In this document: positions 33,573 through 44,545 of the stretch, piece by piece | How positions within the stretch are numbered: the stretch's first letter is position 1 | How the letters are laid out: the number at the start of each line of letters is the position of its first letter | Assembly: GCA_963678675.1 (NCBI GenBank) | Contig: OY783195.1 | Location: forward strand, 18,445,342 to 18,509,341 | DNA from: Xiphydria camelus | Lineage: Eukaryota > Arthropoda > Insecta > Hymenoptera > Xiphydriidae | Reading direction: 5' to 3' | Length of the DNA stretch: 64,000 bases | The notes under the pieces: model-generated | Database searches by the model: none | Seen by the model: the letters and a program-made list of their open reading frames with translations, nothing else | Told to the model about the DNA's origin: nothing | Program-made: the position numbers and the translations under genes

Positions 33573-34652
33573 AAAGAAACCCACGGAAGAGAATCGAGAG
33601 ATTCTCACATCCCGGCCTCTAACTTTAAAGTAGCCCCCGCTTTTAAAGCCAGTGCTGCGCACTATAACTTGGGATGAGAAGAGCTACGCATTGACTTGCT
33701 TAGGGCAAGGCCACAACTCAAACTAACGTTTAAAGAAAGAACTTTAAAAACACACTTACCTTTCCGCTACTGGATCTCCGAAAACGAGCGAAGTCCAGGA
33801 AACAACTCGTGCGGCTTCTCCTCAAACTGAACATTGATTGAGCCCTCGAAGAAACATGCACATATACACGAACAAAGCTAAGCAAAATACTAGCCATACA
33901 ATTGAAGGGCTTATTGGAAAAACGTGACAAGCCACACTCTGTTCAAAAATAAACACTTTACTTTGTAGTAGTCCCCTGCATTTATGTTTCATACTTTAAG
34001 ATTGTAGACATTAATATATAAGCTAGAGTACATATGTTAAAAACACTGAGGGGTTATATTAATGAAATATGCATTTTACAGATTTCTTTGAAACTTCAAA
34101 GCTCGTCTTCTCAATAAAATGATGTTGTGGCTTGTCACGTTTTTCCAATAAGCCCTTCAATTAAACTGCGTGAATCTACGCAAGGCACGGAAAGCAATTA
34201 TAAGCATAATAAGAGCAATATCTAAGCGCGCCCAAAAATGGGAGTCCGCTTAAACTTTCCGGAGAGGCAACAATGGTTCTCCAACCTCCGGAGGAACGGA
34301 AAACACTCAAGGCTATTTATCCAAAAAGAATCCTGACAAGAATCTATACAGCACCCCGCTATGCTCTCAGAGGTCTCCAGGAAAAGGAGCTCCGGCTGAT
34401 CTAATCAATATGTAGAGACTAACTTCCAATCGACATTACCCGGTTACTTGCTCTACTTAAAACCATCTCTTTCCTTACCGTCTATACCTTCTTCTCTCTC
34501 TTGTTTGTCTTAAAACCGCTGGACGATGCATACCTATGGGGTTCGTCGTCAGCAGATTATGCAAGGAGTGCGCAACGCCCGGCTCGATATGGTACTCGAC
34601 CTACTCAGCGCTAAATCTTATAAACTATATTCTCTTGCAATCAATATCAATA
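33573..34652. other. No recognisable gene apart from a nested MITE
   Basis: 33573-33901 and 34166-34652 hold no open frame of note; some blocks (GAATCCTGACAAGAATCTAT, AGGTCTCCAGGAAAAGGAGC) look like old retroelement code but no family can be named. Confidence 0.35.
33902..34165. mobile_element. 264-bp MITE with ~37-bp TIR
   Basis: Ends AATTGAAGGGCTTATTGGAA and its inverted partner TTCCAATAAGCCCTTCAATT, continuing as AAAACGTGACAAGCCACA. The interior is AT-rich and non-coding. Confidence 0.85.
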
Positions 34653-34676
34653 TCTACATATATATATAAAAATGAA

Positions 34677-34711
<35 letters not shown>

Positions 34712-35861
34712 ATGTATGTCTCGTATGCCTTCCTAAACCGTTCATCCGATTGCGATGAAATTTTGGGAAATGGTTGGACGCATGCCTGCGATGGTTTCTG
34801 AGTTAGTAAATCTTATACAGGGTGTTCAAAAAGTCCCGGTACGGCCGATTATCTCAGCGGGAAAACATTTTAGAGAAAAATGTTTAATACAAAACTTTAA
34901 GGATTTTCCCTTGGCTACCCAGTGGTCGTATTGGATTGGACCTTGACCGTGACCTTTAAGGTAATATCAAATGCCTTCCTAAACCGTTCATCCGATTGCG
35001 ATGAAACTTTGGGGAATGGTTGGACGCATGCCCGCGAAGGTTTCTTATTGTTAGTAAATCTTATAAAAGGTGTTCAAAAAGTACCGGTACTGATGATTAT
35101 TATGCCTTCCTAAACCGTTCATCCGATTGCGATGAAAAGTTGGGGAATGATTGGACGCATGTTCGCGAAGGTTTCTGAGTTAGTAAATCTTATAAAAGGT
35201 GTTCAAAAAGTACTGGTACTGATGATTATTATGCCTTCCTAAACCGTTCATCCGATTGCGATGAAAAGTTGGGGAATGGTTGGACGCATGCCCGCAAAGG
35301 TTTTTGAGTTAGTAAATCTTATACAGGGTGTTCAAAAAGTACCGGTACGGATGATTATTATGCCTTCCTAAACCGTTCATCCGATTGCGATGAAACTTTG
35401 GGGAATGGTTGGACGCATGCCCGCGAAGGTTTCTGAATTAGTAAATCTTATAAAAGGTGTTCAAAAAGTACCGGTACTGATGATTATTATGCCTTCCTAA
35501 ACCGTTCATCCGATTGCGATGAAAAGTTGGGAAATGGTTGGACGCATGCCCGCGAAGGTTTCTGAGTTAGTAAATCTTATACAGGGTGTTCAAAAAGTCG
35601 AACTATACTTGACCTAAATTTGACCTCCGCTGACAATAAAGGTAACATGAAAAAAATGGTCAAGGACACATTTGAACGTGAAAAAAAATTAATTTGACCT
35701 CGATATAACCTTGAAGGTCATGGTCAAGGTCAAATACAATATGACCATTGCGTAGCCCGGGAAAAATACTAAAAGTTTTGAATTAAAAATGTATTTAAAC
35801 AATGGTGGACGGACAAAATCAATCCACAATCTACCCGTGCGAAGCCGGGACGGGCTGCTAG
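34653..35861 (+). mobile_element. Non-autonomous Helitron with tandem repeats
   Basis: 5' end A-TCTACATATATATATAAAA (Helitrons start with TC after A) and 3' end with a short hairpin CCGTGCGAAGCCGGGACGGG followed by CTGCTAG-T, the canonical CTRR before T. A TGTC microsatellite (34680-34720) follows the 5' end, then about five 129-bp repeat units. No Rep/helicase code. A second, inverted copy is at 50819-51573. Confidence 0.88.
34971..35617 (+). repeat. 129-bp tandem repeat array in the Helitron
   Basis: ATGCCTTCCTAAACCGTTCA begins units at 34971, 35102, 35231, 35360 and 35489 (a further copy at 34725 is 246 bp upstream). Each unit also has GGTTGGACGCATGC and GTGTTCAAAAAGTACCGGTA. Some units contain TACAGGGTGTTCAAAAAGT, others TAAAAGGTGTTC. 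Confidence 0.92.
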
Positions 35862-36689
35862 TATATAATAAAAGTAAGTGTGGTTAGTCTGTACGCTCCC
35901 ATAAAACTCTGGAACCGCTAATCGTAGCCCCATAGGGGTTATAGGGTATGGTAGCCCTACATCCCCCATCGATGAAGAAGTTTTTGTTTTGGAACTGCAG
36001 GGATTGGTTCAGAAGATATAGCGGTTAAAAGGGTGCTGCCCACCAATGGACTTCTTTCAGCGACTATCTCAAGTGCTCTACAGTGTCATAAAATGCTGTT
36101 CCAAGATGTTCTAGAATGTTCCAAAATATTCTAGAATGTTCTAAAAAGTTCAAGAACATTCTGGAAATTTCAATGTCCAATAGCATTAGCATTCAGTATT
36201 ACTATAAACAAAGCACAAGGACAAACATTAAGATATTGCGGTATTAATTTAAAAGAATCTTGTGTGCTTTTCTCACGGACAGCTATACGTAGCTTGCTCT
36301 AGAATGGAAAATCCAAAGAATATATATATATATATTAGATTCACTCAGATTATGTAATGGAACAAGAATGACCATGAAGCAGTTTTCAAACAATATAATT
36401 GAAACACAAATAATGTCGGGAAAATGTAAAGGAGAAACAGTATTTATTCCGAGGATGCCCCTTATATCCACTGAACTGCCGTTTCAATTCAAAAGAATTC
36501 AATTTTCAATTGCATATGCAATTAAATAAAGAAGGGAGCTTTCTTTCACCGACGTAAGCGCGGTTTTATTTAAAATATGATGACTTAGTTCAGCTTTATG
36601 ATTTTTTAAGTTGAAAGTTTATCTCTTTAATTTACATTTTGTGGGAACTTACTAGCTTTCCCGAGCGGAGCGAGGGCCACATATGCTAG
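35862..36689 (+). mobile_element. 3' part of an autonomous-type Helitron
   Basis: 3' terminus with hairpin CCCGAGCGGAGCGAGGG and CATATGCTAG-T at 36689. Contains a frameshifted piece of the helicase C-terminus (36173-36340). The 5' part with the Rep nuclease is missing. It abuts the 3' end of the preceding Helitron. Confidence 0.8.
36173..36340 (+). pseudogene. Helitron Pif1-type helicase C-terminal fragment
   Basis: ALAFSITINKAQGQTL is the Pif1/RecD-like helicase motif VI region (TINKxQGQT) in Helitron RepHel proteins, followed by GINLKESC and, in another frame, SHGQLYVACSR, the conserved block after it. One extra base near 36270 separates the frames. The rest of the ~1,400-residue RepHel protein is absent here. 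Confidence 0.88.
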
Positions 36690-36988
36690 TACGTAATAAT
36701 GCATTGCATCCAGCGGATGTAACAACACTTTGACGGTTCAATGCAAGTTTTCGAATTAGGCAAAAGTTTACGGCATTTTACGCTGCTGTAATGACATCCT
36801 AATTTAGAAATAAAGTTTTTGCATGTCGTGTTTAATATTCCTGACTACCTCAGCATAGATCTGAAAACTTTATTGTGGGATGATGCTAAAATATGCTTTC
36901 TTCCGTATGTGGAGATTCTTTCTAGACGCTAACTAGGACCAAGGTAATCTGCTACAATATTATCTTGACCCTAATATAGCGGCCTATA

Positions 36989-37711
36989 CAGGGTGTCCCT
37001 AAATATCATGTACAAACGGAAAGGGGTAATTCTTTGGCTTATTTCATGACTAAAAGTTCATATAAAAAAGGTCCGTAAAAGCTTCGTTACTGATTTACAG
37101 AGTGTTGAAATTTCAAAATTTGTTTGGTTTTTTGTTTATAGCTCATGCAGTTTTTAAGATATTTAGCTCAAATTTGGAATGTAGGTTATGCTGTAGGGCT
37201 TATATCATTGGGCATGTCAAATGGTTGTGAGAATCTACAGGGGGTTATTTGTTTAGGGGTCGTGCCCCCTTTTCTCCCCCTGAACTTTTTTGCAGTGCGC
37301 CTCTGGTAAATTATAAAATACAAAATAAATTTTCTATTTTGTCTACAATCTTTTTGGTATCTTGTAGTTTTTTCGTATTTGCCACCGTTATCGAGAAAAA
37401 ATCGTAAGTAATACTCCGGGAATGTTCCAAAGAGTACGGGAATCAATGAGAAGAAGAGCGGAGGCATGTGTAAGGGTTGGAGGAGGTCACTTTCAGCAGT
37501 TTTTGTAACGTTGTTTTGTTATGTTTATTATTTAGGTTTTTCTTATTGTAATAAATAATTGCTACAAAAACCGCGTTATCTAAAAAATTTTTGAAATTTC
37601 AACACCCTATAGATCAGCTTTTACGGGCCCATGTTTATATGAACTTTTAGTCATGAAATAAGCCAAAGAATTACCTCCTTCTGTTTGTACATGATATTTA
37701 GGAACACCCTG
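36989..37711. mobile_element. Foldback element, 723 bp, TA duplication
   Basis: TA-CAGGGTGTCCCTAAATATC at the left and the complement GATATTTAGGAACACCCTG-TA at the right; arms about 125 bp (through TTTCATGACTAAAAGTTCAT), larger unpaired interior. A lone terminus of the same family is at 61732-61768. The minus frame 37186-37467 is in the loop and unrecognised. Confidence 0.85.
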
Positions 37712-38360
37712 TATAGTACTTATATAGAAATATTCCACTTTTTTAACCAGTACCATTTATAGACTATTCTAACTTGGCCCAGTATAGGCTATCCAGCTCG
37801 GACCAATATAGACTGCCTAACTTAGGCCATTTTGGTTCCTGATTCACATACATGAAAATTGTAGCGTAATACCATATCGCACAAAATTCCCCATGTCAGA
37901 TACTCATTCGTGAAAGATTTCATGCAGGACATTCCACTGCCGTATAAAATATCTTGCACGATGCAACGGTAATACGTATTTGTTTAATGCCGCTGACCTC
38001 CTCTTTCCTCCTTCTGGTTTCGCTATTCATCTGTTCCTGTATGTAATGCTTCTTCGTATAGGTTATATGTGCAGGGATATTATGCACCCCCCCCCCCCCC
38101 CCCGACATCATTGTAATACATCAACAGAATGATCCCCCATTGTAAAGGTCCACGAGCTCGACCGCAAACAGATTCATCGTGTATACCAGGTGTTCCAACC
38201 AAAATTGTCCTAAAATTGTCAGTAGGAATTATCAGTCTTATGGGACTTACTTGATCTTACTAATAAATAAGTCCCTACCGACAATTTTAGGATTTATAAA
38301 TTAAGTATTCCCTATATGAAACAAATAATATATGAAACGAAAATTAACGACGATAGTATA
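37712..38360. other. No gene; poly-C run
   Basis: A 16-base C run at about 38088-38103. Near 38190-38290 ACAATTTTAGGA and TCCTAAAATTGT pair loosely, a possible small hairpin remnant. Confidence 0.35.
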
Positions 38361-38700
38361 CCGTATGTCCCACTCTGTTTTGGCCAGTTTGAAGTTTCCT
38401 TCGGAGAGGCTTGGTCGGTACTTGAGTCATTTAATACCGGTAGAAGTCGAGTCCGTAGTTAGAGTTGGTGTCAATTCGGGAGATCGAAGCGTCTAACCTC
38501 GAAATTAGGAAATTGTGAATAATGGTGAGTAATTTCCATTCCATTTAAATTCATAATTTCGAGGTTAGACGCTTCGATCTCCCAAATTGATACCAACTCT
38601 AACTACCGACTCAACTTCCACCGGTATTAAATGACTCAAGTACCGACCAAGCCTCCCCGAAGGTAACTTCAAACTGGCCAATACAGAGTGGGACATACGG
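38361..38700. mobile_element. Hairpin MITE, 340 bp, TA duplication
   Basis: CCGTATGTCCCACTCTGTTT and its inverted partner TACAGAGTGGGACATACGG flanked by TA. Inner pairs include AGATCGAAGCGTCTAACCTC and its complement. Loop near 38530. Confidence 0.9.
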
Positions 38701-38805
38701 TATTAGGTCATCAGAGTTTTCGCTATCCTGGCATTTAGCTCCATGGTATTTGATATTAATTCTTCTGGTCAATAGTGTTCAATGCTAATATCAAAACCTA
38801 AATAC

Positions 38806-39860
38806 TAGAAACTATGAAGTGGGATGCCTGGATACCGAAAGTTATGAGGTGGCATACCTGGGCATCGAAAACTAAAGAGCAGAAGACTTAGGCATCGAAA
38901 ATTAACAAATTGGCATACACAATCAATTTACCAAAGACGTCCTTTAAACAAAATATTTATTTCTTATGGAACTGAATGCAGAATATAATTTCATTGTGGC
39001 GGAACTATTTATAGCGTATAAAAGCATGCTACGAGATATATTCATCGCGGCAATCATTTACGCGATTTGTCTGTCCGATAGCAGAGACTGGGTAATTTAG
39101 AAGACTATGGAGCAGAGGACCTGGATTTCAAAAACTATAGAGCAGAATACGTGGGCATCGAAAACTATAATGCGGTATACCTCGATATCCAAAAGTATGG
39201 AACGGGAGACCTGGACACAAGAAACTATGGAGTAGAATACCTGGACATCAAAAACTATGGAACGGCTGACCTAGACAGCGAAAACTATGGAGAGGAAGAC
39301 CTGGACACCGAAAACTATGGAGCAGACAACTTGGACATACAAAATTATGAAGTGGGATACGCAGATATCGAAAACTGTGCAGCAGAATACCTGGATACCA
39401 TAAACTATGGAACAGAAGATCTGGACATTAAAAACTATGAAATGGGATAGGTATGTAGACACCGAAAACTATGGAGCGGAATACTTAGAAACCGAAAACT
39501 ATGGAACGGAAGACCTGGATACCGAAAACTATAGGACGGAAGACCTGGACGTCGAAAGTCAAGGAGTGGAAGGTCTAAACACCGAAAAGTATGGAGCAGA
39601 AGGCCTAAACACCGAAAGCTATGAAGCGGAAGACTTGGACATCGAGAATAATAGGGCGGAAAACGTGGATGCCGAAAACCAAGGAGCGGAAGGCCTAGAC
39701 ACCGAAAACTATGGAGCGGAGGACTTAAATATCTAAAACTTTGAGGTGGAAGACCTGGACATTAGAAGTTACAGAGCGGAAGACCCGGACACCGAAAACT
39801 GTGAAACGGAAGACTTGGACATCGGAAACTGCGGTGCGCAGGTCAAGAATGATGATGATT
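38806..39860 (+). repeat. 30-bp minisatellite reading as a 10-residue repeat
   Basis: Unit GAAAACTATGGAGCGGAAGA plus CCTGGACACC, 30 bp, roughly 25-28 diverged copies with a non-repeat gap at about 38925-39085. Read on the plus strand each unit gives variants of ENYGAEDLDT. The frame is open at 39092-39449, shifts by one base near 39450, is open to a TAA at 39737, and continues in frame to 39909 ending KKSECRFF. The plus frame 38806-38880 gives the same repeat with stops. Strongly acidic if translated. No start signal, signal peptide or flanking domain is seen, so coding status is open. Confidence 0.9.
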
Positions 39861-39994
39861 TCGGAATAGAGGATTGTGTAATCAAGAAATCCGAATGTAG
39901 GTTTTTTTAAATATAATTTCAAAAATTTAGACGTTGTATCCGGTCATACGATTATAAACGTTCGATTAATAGTATCTTATGTCATAAGGCGGTA

Positions 39995-40123
39995 ATCCGA
40001 GGCTTTTTCAGACTGTGTTCAAGTCGTAGCACGAGTGATGGTGGGGGGATGGGGCTCGCCTTCGCCTTGGCCTTCGACATACCTCGTTCTACGACATAAA
40101 CCCAGTCTGAAAAATCCGAGGAT
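39995..40123. mobile_element. 129-bp hairpin MITE
   Basis: ATCCGAGGCTTTTTCAGACT and AGTCTGAAAAATCCGAGGAT flanked by TA; short loop with GGGGGGATGGGG. Confidence 0.8.
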
Positions 40124-40217
40124 TAAAGCCGAATGATATATACTATTTTTCCTCACGAATGCTCATTTACGGAGAGTGGGGGGAGGGGGGGGGGGGGCTT
40201 GAAAAAATAGCAAAAAT

Positions 40218-40445
40218 CTAAAGCAATTTTATAAACTCAGCCTCATGAGCTTCATTGAAGATATCCTGCGGAATGTTATTGTCGTCAGCGAGGTTATTAT
40301 CACTTTCTACATTCTCTTGATAACTCAACGAATGTAAATTTATCTCTACACTCGATGTCGAAGTACAATTCAGCTCTTGGTTCACGATATTTTGAAATTC
40401 GTCACCTTCTTCATCGCTGTTCGGGATGACGCTTTTTCTCTCCAT
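40218..40445 (-). CDS. Small acidic protein or first exon, unrecognised
   Basis: 75 codons from ATG at 40445. The product is acidic and Asn/Ser-rich (NSDEEGDEFQNI, SDNNLADDNN, EAHEAEFIKLL). I recognise no family. Acidic N-terminal stretches of this kind occur in several transposases, including piggyBac-like ones, so this could be an orphan first exon, but no downstream domain is present on the minus strand. It sits beside a G-rich tract at 40180-40197. Upstream at 40520-40690 a ~140-bp diverged tandem duplication (GTCAATTTGAAAAAGACCCA) may be regulatory or repeat sequence. Confidence 0.3.
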   Translation of the reverse strand: MERKSVIPNSDEEGDEFQNIVNQELNCTSTSSVEINLHSLSYQENVESDNNLADDNNIPQDIFNEAHEAEFIKLL

Positions 40446-41248
40446 ATTTTGATTTTACACTATAAGTTTGGTATACTCTCGTGCGTCCGTCAGTCGGCTC
40501 GAATGAATCGATTTGATACGGTTAATTTCACGTTGCGATCGTCAATTTGAAAAAGACCCACTTCGGACTAAGCAATCGCGCCAATTAGAGTGCAACAATG
40601 TCAGCTGACAAAGTGAGATAGCTATACTCTGCTCATTTCATGTTCCGTTTCGTCAATTTGATAAAAGGACCCACTTCGACTAATTGTAAGTATTCGCGTC
40701 AGTCCGAGTAAAGTGTTTTTAATAGTCTACGGACAGGAATTCCTAGTCGGTGTCACGCGGGAAAAACGCCATCTTACGGTCTAAAAGTAGACTGGAAAAG
40801 GCCTCGAAATGGGCATGAGTGAAGAAAAATAATTTTCATAAAAGTAGTGATCACCGTGTACATACAGAGAATCTGTTATTCATTTGAAACATTTGACATG
40901 TTCCAAGCGAGAATGTTTTCAGAAAATGTAACGCTCGAGCTACTTCTCAATTATACGTCTTATTGCATGCAACAGGCGCAAACGGGCAGTAATTCAACCT
41001 CGGAAATCTCGGACTTCCGGATCTGCAAGTCGAATTTCCGACGACTTGTTCCACTCGGATTGATAACTATATTCCTTACATATTATAATAAGGAACAATT
41101 ACAGGTCAAAATTGAAGTATGTATTCCTGTTGTTCAGACTGGAAGCGAATATTAAAAAATGGTTAGGTATAGTTCATGCGACAAGTTAAATAATAAAACT
41201 TTTATTTAAAAAGTATTTCAGAAATCGCACTCATTTAGGAAATATATA
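40446..41248. other. No gene; short tandem duplication
   Basis: CGTCAATTTGAAAAAGACCC (about 40538) recurs as CGTCAATTTGATAAAAGGAC (about 40652). The plus frame 40847-41155 shows no motif. Confidence 0.35.
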
Positions 41249-41471
41249 CAGTACTCCCTCCATAATTCGCTCCTCGTTAATTCACAGCGCCCGAAGCACA
41301 AGAAGGGAAGCATTCCCCCACTCTTGTTATGACGTACATATTACGCGCAGAAATGCGCCAAAGGGGAATACGGGTTTATTACCTCTCTAGTGGACAGAGT
41401 GGGGGTATTCCATAATTCGTTTTTCGTAAAATTCAGAGCCCCGTCGGTACGGAATTATGGAGGGAGTACTG
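41249..41471. mobile_element. 223-bp MITE, TIR CAGTACTCCCTCCATAATTC, TA duplication
   Basis: Both ends match in inverted orientation and are flanked by TA. CAGT-type ends with TA are typical of pogo/Tc1-mariner MITEs. A truncated copy is at 47970-48052. Confidence 0.9.
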
Positions 41472-41539
41472 TACTACTGTCCACGGTGGATGGGACACCC
41501 CGTATATCATATGATTTCGACGATGTGGTAATAATAAAC

Positions 41540-41700
41540 AATATGCGAGTGCGAGTGAGAACACCCAGATGAACGCATATCGTGTCGTTTCGAGGATGGT
41601 AATCATAGGCGTATGCGAGGCGACTGAGAGCATGTGGTGGATGCATAATAATCTCTCTGTTGTATAATACGAGCCCCGTCCCGCTTCAGATGGCCCACCC
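41540..41700. repeat. Outer segment duplicated inverted beyond the foldback
   Basis: ATATGCGAGTGCGAGTGAGA, GTTTCGAGGATGGTAATCAT and CGTCCCGCTTCAG here match, inverted and partly reordered, the segment 44355-44510 on the far side of the 41907-44101 element. Confidence 0.6.
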
Positions 41701-42358
41701 ACTAAAATAACAATTATTAAATGAATTGTAAAGTTACTGCTGCCTTATATTTTTTCTAGGCTGAAATGTAATGTTTTGTAGTACACTGAATGGCACAATG
41801 TGTTTCATAATGTACAATTTTTAAATAAAATCAGAATTGAAGAAAATAACGCTTTTGGTCATAGGTATTTTATCCGCCGGCTATTTCGATCATTTCGAGC
41901 ATTATACAGGGTGGACCAGGTTAAACGTCATTTTTTTATATGTGATAGAACAACCAAAAAAAAGTAGACTTTCGTAAGAAAATTTTTTTCAAAAATGTTT
42001 CCTAAAAAAGATACAGGGTGTCAAAGTTTCGAAAAAAAAAATTGTTTTCTCATCATAACTTCTAAACTACTTGATTGATTTCCATGAAATTTCGCACACA
42101 GGTTAATGTAGAACAGCTCTAAGCAATAATTAAATAATTTTTAAAAGTTCTCCAGTGGCGTAGATACTAGGGGCCGGTACCCTCCTTTCCCCCTCCCAAT
42201 CTTCGGCGCCACTGGACATTTTGCAAAGAAAATTTAATTATTAGATTCCCCGTTTAATTTCGAGAAAAAAGTCACCCTTGCAAATTTTTGATTTATGGCT
42301 TCGTTTTTGAGATATTTATTTTAATTTATAGGGTTGCGTTTAATTTAAAGAAAAAAAT

Positions 42359-43090
42359 CTCAAAAACGAAGTCACAAATCAAAAATTTGCAAGGGTGATT
42401 TTTTTCTTTAAATTAAACGGGGAATCCAATAATTAAATTTTCTTTGTAAACTATCCAGTGGCGCCGAAGATTGGGAAGGAGGAAAGGGGAATGAGAAAAC
42501 CATTTTTTTTCGAAACTTTGACACCCTATATCTTTGTTAGGAAATATTTTTGAAACAAATTTTCTCATGAGAATCTATTTTTTTGTTGCTCTATCACATA
42601 TCACAATTAATGGAGTTCAACCTAGCTTTGGCCTGCTCGCAACCCTATAAATTAAAATAAATATCTCAAAAACGAAGCCATAAATCAAAAATTTGCAAGG
42701 GTGATTTTTTTCTCTAAATTAAACGGGGAATCCAATAATTAAATTTTCTTTGTAAACTATCCAGTGGCGCCGAAGATTGGGAAGGAGGAAAGGGGAATGA
42801 GAAAACCATTTTTTTTCGAAACTTTGACACCCTATATCTTTGTTAGGAAATATTTTTGAAACAAATTTTCTCATGAGAATCTATTTTTTTGTTGCTCTAT
42901 CACATATCACAATTAATGGAGTTCAACCTAGCTTTGGCCTGCTCGCAACCCTATAAATTAAAATAAATATCTCAAAAACGAAGCCATAAATCAAAAATTT
43001 GCAAGGGTGATTTTTTTCTCTAAATTAAACGGGGAATCCAATAATTAAATTTTCTTTGCAAAATATCCAGTGGCGCCGAAGATTGGGAGG
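42359..43090. repeat. 306-bp tandem duplication inside the foldback
   Basis: CTCAAAAACGAAG starts units at 42359, 42665 and 42971; the first two are almost identical over the full 306 bp, the third diverges after about 120 bp into the other arm sequence. Confidence 0.9.
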
Positions 43091-43257
43091 GGAAAGGAGG
43101 GTACCGGCCCCTTGTATCTACGCCACTGGAGAATTTTTAAAAATTATTTAATTATTGCTTAGAGCTGTTCTACATTAGCCCGTGTGCGAAATTTTATGGA
43201 AATCGATCAAGTAGTTTAGAAGTTATGATAAGAAAACCATTTTTTGTCGAAACTTTA

Positions 43258-43990
43258 AGGGGGTATTACTGTCTAGACGCTTCAAAAATTCGATTTTTTT
43301 TTCTTGCATTTTCTTATAATTTGGGAGTTTGAGAATGTGTCTCAAAAATACTAATTTGAAATTCGTAGAACTCCTATAGTTACAGAGGCTTAAAGGCTGC
43401 GGTGCGTTGGGGCGCAGCAGGTAGTCATCAACTTTAAACGCATTTTTCTCGAAACGACATTTTTCAAGTCGGGCGCACGTTTTTCTCAAAAACTATTGGA
43501 CCGATTGACTTCTGGTTTTGCACACATTTCGAGGGAACCTTCACCTATGGTCTGAACTAGAATAATCCCGATAGCTTGAATATTTTAGCCCTGCTCTCAT
43601 GTTTTAGTTGACAATTTTTCGGGAAAATTAAATTTTAATCTTCAAACAGCTGCGATTGCGATAAAAAATTTCGTACCTACTTAGTTCTAGTTCAGACGAT
43701 AACTATATTCATATAGATTAAAAAAAAAATTTGTTCTTCTCTCTCAGACGATTAGGACCGCCACAATATGGTCGCCCGATTGGACGAGGGTCTCACGCCA
43801 CGATTTGCATAACAGCGCATAACTTGTACAGATTCCAATAAAATGTTTTATTAAAATTTGTATTGTTAGTTGAAACATGTCTTATTATGCGTCAAAAACC
43901 CCGGCACTCTGTAGGTTTGATAGTTTTCGCAAAATTAATTCCTAAAAATTACATTAAAAACAAGCGTCTAGACAGTAATACCCCCTTAAC
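43258..43990. mobile_element. Inverted-repeat insertion with TIR GGGGGTATTACTGTCTAGAC
   Basis: The 20-bp end at 43259 recurs inverted at 43969-43988. It interrupts the arm sequence between 'GAAACTTTAA' and 'ACACCCTGTATC', which would be contiguous in the family (GAAACTTTGACACCCT). The interior is non-coding by eye. Confidence 0.75.
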
Positions 43991-44101
43991 ACCCTGTATC
44001 TTTGTTAGGAAACATTTTCGAAAAAAATTTTCTTATGAAAGTACTTTTTTTTTATTGTTCTCACATATAAAAAAAAATGACGTTTAACCTGGTCCACCCT
44101 G

Positions 44102-44545
44102 TATACGAATTCATTATTTAATTAATTAATTACGAATTTCGGCCGTTATTAAAAACAAAGGCGATGTTACCCAGTGGTGAATTTTTCAAGACTTGCAATA
44201 TTTTTTTCATTTTGTTTGCAGTTTATTATCGTAACATGAATAAACTGCTAGTAGGTCTTAAGCTTTGTAAAAATGTTGGTTGAAAAATGAATAATGTGCA
44301 TATTAACATAAACTTTAAATTTATCTTGATTGGGTATGAATAACCGGATAAATTTTGCAACTGAGCCAACTGAAGCGGGACCGGGCTCGTATGTTTCCCT
44401 AAACTTGTCCTGTTCGAGTGTGCGACAGAGAAACTCTTATGCGTTCACCTGTGTGTTCTCACTCGTACTCGCATATTGCCTATGATCACCATTCTCGAAA
44501 CCACGCGGTATACATATACATATAATATATACATATGTACATAAA
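44102..44545. other. Repeat-derived flank without gene
   Basis: 44355-44510 is the inverted partner of 41540-41700. The remainder up to the retrotransposon insertion is AT-rich and featureless. Confidence 0.4.

Larger units (their letters stand above)
41907..44101. mobile_element. 2.2-kb nested foldback element, TA duplication
   Basis: CAGGGTGGACCAGGTTAAAC at the left and the complement GTTTAACCTGGTCCACCCTG at the right, each flanked by TA. Inside are a 306-bp tandem repeat (42359-43090) and, at 43258-43990, an inserted segment with ends GGGGGTATTACTGTCTAGAC and GTCTAGACAGTAATACCCCC, itself a further inverted-repeat element. A truncated relative is at 5590-6222. Confidence 0.88.

Noticed and set aside
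34971..35617. Regular repeats resembling a CRISPR array
   Set aside because: Units are 129-bp direct tandem copies without unique spacers, inside a Helitron in a eukaryotic genome.
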